A stretch of 64,000 nt of DNA. It comes from an uncultured Sulfitobacter sp. GTDB lineage: Bacteria > Pseudomonadota > Alphaproteobacteria > Rhodobacterales > Rhodobacteraceae. Position 1 is the first letter of the stretch, and each line of letters begins with the position of its first letter. A program made the position numbers and the translations under genes. Positions 61,401 to 64,000 of this stretch are shown piece after piece. The notes beneath the pieces were generated by a model. It searched no databases. It saw only the letters and a list, made by a program, of their open reading frames with translations, and was not told the DNA's origin. The stretch lies in the NCBI GenBank assembly GCA_947501805.1, contig CANMXJ010000003.1, forward strand, positions 248,001 through 312,000. The letters are read 5' to 3'.

Positions 61401-63896
61401 GCGCTTGTTTCTGTCCTGTCCAACCGTGTGATCGAACGCCGTGTTGTGCCGGTAGCCCAAGGTGAAAACACAGTGTCCCTGACTGTCAGCGATGACTGGG
61501 GCACGGGCGCTTATGTGACCGCCTCTGTCCTGCGCGCTATGAACGTCGAAGCGGGCCTGAACCCCTCACGCCAACTGGGTCTGGTTCATGCGGCTGTTGC
61601 GCCTGCGGATAAGGAATTGAGCGTAAGCTTTGAGGCATCCGATGTGGTGGATGGGCAGGCAGGGACCGTGCGCGTCGCGGTCGACGTTGCTGGTGTAGCG
61701 CAAGGTGAAACGGCATATGTCACGCTTGCCGCTGTTGATGTTGGCATTCTGAACCTTACCGGCTTCACGCCGCCCGATGTGACCGATCACTACTTTGGCC
61801 AGCGCCGTCTGGGGGTCGAGATGCGCGATATCTACGGGCGTCTGATTGACGGGATGAACGGGGCGCTGGGCACGGTGCGCTCAGGCGGCGACGCAGCGGC
61901 AAGTGTATCTGTGCAATCCCCGCCGCCCACTGAAAAGCTGATGGCGTTTTTTAGCGGTCCGGTCATGGTCAACCCGGATGGGCGCGCCGAAATAGAGGTC
62001 ATCAAACCCGCCTTCAACGGCACCATCAAGCTGATGGCTGTGGCGTGGTCGCAGCGCGCGGTTGGGGAAGCATCACAAGATATCGTGGCCAAAGATCCAG
62101 TTGTAGTGAGCGCTTCTTTGCCCCGTTTCCTCGCGCCCAAAGATGAAAGCCGCCTGTTGCTGGAGTTTGTGCATGCCGATGGTCCGGCGGGCGAAATGGC
62201 ATTGCAGGTTTATGCAGATGCAGGTGTCGCATTGGGCAAGGTCGCAGCCAACGTGACGCTAAGCAATCAAGGATCTGCCAGCCTCAATATCCCAGTGACG
62301 GGTCGCGAAGTTGGTGATCATTTGATCACCGTTGTTCTGAGAACACCTGACGGCACCGAACTGCGCAAGGTACTGACGTTGCCTGTGCGCGACAACGATC
62401 CCGAAGTAGCAATCACACGGCAGTTCGCGCTTGGTATCGGGGAGAGTTTTACCTTCGATAGCAACGTGTTCGCGGGCTTTCGTCCCGGTTCGGCCAATGC
62501 CACACTGACTGGCGGACCACTGGCGCGTTTTGATGTGCCGGGTTTTTTGCAACTGCTTGACCGTTATCCTTATGGCTGTACCGAACAGGTAACGTCCGGT
62601 GCATTGCCGCTGCTCTATCTCAGTTCCATCGCGCAAGAATCCGGACTTGGCGAACCTGCACAGCTAAGTGAGAAAATCAGCCAAGCAATCGCCCGCATCT
62701 TGGCCCGTCAGTCCAGCAATGGTGCCTTTGGCATGTGGTCTGCGCAATCGGGTGAGTTCTGGCTGGATGCCTATGTTACCGACTTCCTGTCGCGGGCGCG
62801 CAGTCAGGGCCACACTGTGTCAGATCTTGCTTTCAGTCTTGCGATGGACAACCTGCGCAACCGGATCAACTATGCGCCCGATTTTGACAGGGGCGGCGAA
62901 GACATCGCCTATGCCCTGCTGGTGCTGGCCCGTGAAGGGGCGGCAAGCATGGGAGACCTGCGCTATTATGCTGACACCAAAGCGCAGGATTTTGCGACCC
63001 CCTTGGCGGTCGCCCAGCTCGGTGCCGCATTGGCTGCTTATGGCGACCCTGTGCGTGCGGACTCTATGTTTCGTCGTGCCGGTACGATGCTGACCGTTAC
63101 AGGTGACGGACGACAATGGCGCGATGATTTCGGCACGCCGTTGCGTGATACGGCGGCAGTATTGAAATTGAGCGCCGAGGCAGGAAGTGCTGCCGTTGAT
63201 CCGGCCAACCTAGTGTCGTTGATCCAGCGCGATAGCCGCGGCCTATCCACACAAGAGGCGGCCCAGCTTGTGATGGCGGCTCATGCGCTGAGTTCGCCGG
63301 ATGCCACGCCCGGTTTGCGTGTGGATGGTGTCGCAGCAAGTAGTCTTGTGGTGCAGCGGTTGAGCGATCGGAAGGGCGGCACATCGGTGATCGAGAACAT
63401 CAGCGCCATGCCAATGGACGTCACGATGACAACCTACGGCGTGCCCGAGGTCGCACCACTTGCGGATGGCTATGGTTACAGAATCGTGCGCAACATCTAC
63501 AAGATGGACGGTACACTGTCAGAGGGGCCGGTTTCATCAGGTGAACGCTTGGTCGTTGTGATCGAAGTTACCCCGTTTGAGAGTATTGGCGCACGTTTGA
63601 TTGTGGATGATCCGCTGCCAGCAGGTTTCGAGATCGACAATCCCAACCTGTTGCGCAGTGGTGAGGTGTCAGCACTGGACTGGCTGAAAACCAAAGAGGC
63701 CGAAACCGCTGAGTTCCGCTCTGACCGTTTCATCGCTGCGGTAAACCATCGCACGGCTGAGCCTTTCCGCCTTGCGTATGTCGTGCGTGCCATAACGCCG
63801 GGCACATACCACCATCCTGCCGCAACAGTTGCTGATATGTACCGTGCCGAATACCGCGCCAACACAGGCACAGGCAGAGTGACAGTTGCACCATGA
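58461..63896 (+). CDS. Alpha-2-macroglobulin family protein with N-terminal PAN domain
   Basis: The 1811-residue product has a signal peptide (LSFLFLVFWAVQATAQ) without a lipobox Cys. A PAN/Apple-like domain follows with Cys56, 60, 66 and 78, then macroglobulin domains, and the thioester motif GCTEQ (Cys1373, Gln1376) in DRYPYGCTEQVTSGALPLLY. Bacterial members trap proteases in the periplasm and are usually encoded with pbpC, as here (next gene overlaps by four bases). AGGAG lies eight bases before the ATG. The upstream kinase is divergent. Confidence 0.93.
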   Translation: MRMIAGFRLSFLFLVFWAVQATAQNAVPEHRYVYSRDTDFFGADLTQLFDTSEVACARACSAQEACVAFTFNQRNNACFPKSAISDSAPYEGAISARKIVTAMDVLAAQTERQAELDFLTDGDFQAAREFVATNSRRYSFGAETLDELITAMNAAEQSGDHRTALRWAGKAMALSDRGDLWTTYARLALIPAEKGESAERRRYRQEAVQAAINAYLHASQSGVRVEALAVLARTLEVNNRGRDMIPALRLAQTIVPRDDLKSALEEAIGKYGFRITEHRVDNDAAAPRICAEFSENLVQAGVDYEPFVRVEGRGLVVQTDERQLCIDGVQHGQRYGVTLRAGLPAASGEVLQKDVTLQIYVRDRSPSLRFPGRAYVLPRSADAALPIETVNVDTLDLRLRRVSDRNLVRAIRESYFGRPLSAYEDERFARDLAEQVWTGEATVQNELNIDMTTRLPMGEALADQTPGIYALSAAVPGQDVYDTPPAMQWFVLSDLGLSTWKGVDGMQVAVRSLSDASPRSGITLSLISRANAVLGTAVTDADGYATFSAGLTRGAGAARPALLMAEQGKQDIAFLPLADPAFDLSDRGVEGHPPAPPIDTFLGTDRGAYRVGETIYATALTRDGQARALDGLPITAILKRPDGVEYSRHQSADAKAGGHVFAMPLGGEVPRGAWRVDIMSDLDAPALASQVVLVEDFLPERIDFDMVLPVAPLRLGQTPPLDVDVRYLFGSPGAGLTVEGDVRLRATRQIEGWQGYSFGRHDMPFRTLSRAIADGTTDAQGRVSLPLQLPQLDEDPGLPLEAEVILRVAEGSGRPVERSMTKIVTNETAMIGIKPLFEDVLPEGAEAAFDLIAVNPSGAAVPMPVRWTVNSIETRYQWYQLYGNWEWEPVTRRVRVGTGEVMLGNEPLTVSTPTKWGAYEIVVEHLGTPYVASSAEFSSGWFGGDGSTDTPDRLVLSLDAESYQIGDAATLRLKADGAGVALVSVLSNRVIERRVVPVAQGENTVSLTVSDDWGTGAYVTASVLRAMNVEAGLNPSRQLGLVHAAVAPADKELSVSFEASDVVDGQAGTVRVAVDVAGVAQGETAYVTLAAVDVGILNLTGFTPPDVTDHYFGQRRLGVEMRDIYGRLIDGMNGALGTVRSGGDAAASVSVQSPPPTEKLMAFFSGPVMVNPDGRAEIEVIKPAFNGTIKLMAVAWSQRAVGEASQDIVAKDPVVVSASLPRFLAPKDESRLLLEFVHADGPAGEMALQVYADAGVALGKVAANVTLSNQGSASLNIPVTGREVGDHLITVVLRTPDGTELRKVLTLPVRDNDPEVAITRQFALGIGESFTFDSNVFAGFRPGSANATLTGGPLARFDVPGFLQLLDRYPYGCTEQVTSGALPLLYLSSIAQESGLGEPAQLSEKISQAIARILARQSSNGAFGMWSAQSGEFWLDAYVTDFLSRARSQGHTVSDLAFSLAMDNLRNRINYAPDFDRGGEDIAYALLVLAREGAASMGDLRYYADTKAQDFATPLAVAQLGAALAAYGDPVRADSMFRRAGTMLTVTGDGRQWRDDFGTPLRDTAAVLKLSAEAGSAAVDPANLVSLIQRDSRGLSTQEAAQLVMAAHALSSPDATPGLRVDGVAASSLVVQRLSDRKGGTSVIENISAMPMDVTMTTYGVPEVAPLADGYGYRIVRNIYKMDGTLSEGPVSSGERLVVVIEVTPFESIGARLIVDDPLPAGFEIDNPNLLRSGEVSALDWLKTKEAETAEFRSDRFIAAVNHRTAEPFRLAYVVRAITPGTYHHPAATVADMYRAEYRANTGTGRVTVAP

Positions 63897-64000
63897 TCCA
63901 TCGTTTCGCCCCTTTTGCGTTGGTGGTGGTCCTTGGTTTGGGCGCAGGTTTGCGCGATCGCTTTGACACATGGGTCGCGCAGACCGAAGTGCCGCCGGTT
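63893..64000 (+). CDS. pbpC: Start of penicillin-binding protein 1C (cut by window edge)
   Basis: Thirty-six codons are visible: MIHRFAPFALVVVLGLGAGL, then RDRFDTWVAQTEVPPV, a membrane anchor and the beginning of the periplasmic part. The ATG overlaps the macroglobulin stop by four bases. In many proteobacteria pbpC (a peptidoglycan glycosyltransferase) follows the alpha-2-macroglobulin gene, and the visible N terminus is compatible. The catalytic part lies beyond the window. Confidence 0.7.
   Translation, partial: MIHRFAPFALVVVLGLGAGLRDRFDTWVAQTEVPPV

Noticed and set aside
1-64000. tRNA or rRNA genes, CRISPR arrays, insertion sequences, prophage genes
   Set aside because: None of the gaps shows a tRNA-like cloverleaf or repeat-spacer pattern, and no transposase, integrase or phage structural protein appears among the open frames. 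The 16S-like CACCTCCTT at 47630 is only the complement of a Shine-Dalgarno sequence.

Overview
The window looks like a chromosomal stretch from an alphaproteobacterium of the Rhodobacterales, most likely the Roseobacter group. The support is indirect: the flagellar genes match the native alphaproteobacterial (fla2-like) type, with motE and split mot loci. The cobalamin pathway is the aerobic CobG/CobF type with CbtAB and DUF1636 proteins, and the protein families found are typical of that group. I cannot name a genus. No tRNA, rRNA, insertion sequence, prophage or CRISPR array was seen. Genes are packed tightly, with many ATGA or TGATG overlaps and several convergent overlaps.

Region 1, about 1-25,050, is a flagellar and motor supercluster. 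A plus-strand operon (flgB-flgC-fliE-fliQ-flgF-flgG-flgA-flgH-fliL-like) faces fliI, which is cut by the left edge. A minus-strand operon runs from fliL through a small coiled-coil protein, motE, motA, a 756-residue periplasmic solenoid protein, flhA, fliR and flhB to a small FliJ-sized coiled-coil gene. A second plus operon carries fliF-fliH-fliN-fliP and a flippase-like membrane protein. A second minus operon carries flgE-flgK-flgL-flgI, preceded by motB. Four of the intergenic regions that should hold promoters (fliI/flgB, fliL/fliF, upstream of flgE, upstream of motB) each contain a TTAA-N7-TTAA-like element with one mismatch, the half-site pattern of the CtrA regulator. This fits CtrA control of such flagella in relatives.

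Region 2, about 25,100-30,950, is mixed housekeeping: an MFS transporter, the tRNA U34 hydroxylase TrhO, the NAD salvage enzymes PncA and PncB flanking a membrane-anchored NYN/PIN-type RNase-like protein, and an EamA permease.

Region 3, about 31,100-46,970, is a cobalamin regulon. An adenosylcobalamin riboswitch leads into cbtB, a terminator-like hairpin, cbtA, a His-rich exported protein, a DUF1636 protein, cobW, cobN, cobG, cobH, cobI and cobJ. Then come cobK (reversed), cobL, cobE, cobM, cobB, cobA, a second DUF1636 protein and cobF. Together these import cobalt and build the corrin ring up to hydrogenobyrinic acid a,c-diamide, plus the large chelatase subunit. CobS, CobT and the later steps are not here.

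Region 4, about 47,000-64,000, holds single genes and short operons: arfB (ribosome rescue) behind an unusual structured leader or small RNA with a terminator, a queuosine-precursor transporter, a phytase-like esterase, mepA, a UMF1-type MFS protein, a stand-alone BLUF blue-light sensor, a thioesterase, yggT, recQ, yaaA, a hybrid histidine kinase, and a large alpha-2-macroglobulin followed by the start of pbpC.

The items most worth a second look are the leader/RNA upstream of arfB, the CtrA-like site set, the broken or leader-coupled start of the flippase-like gene, the uncharacterised 756-residue protein next to motA, and the two DUF1636 proteins that bracket the cobalamin genes.
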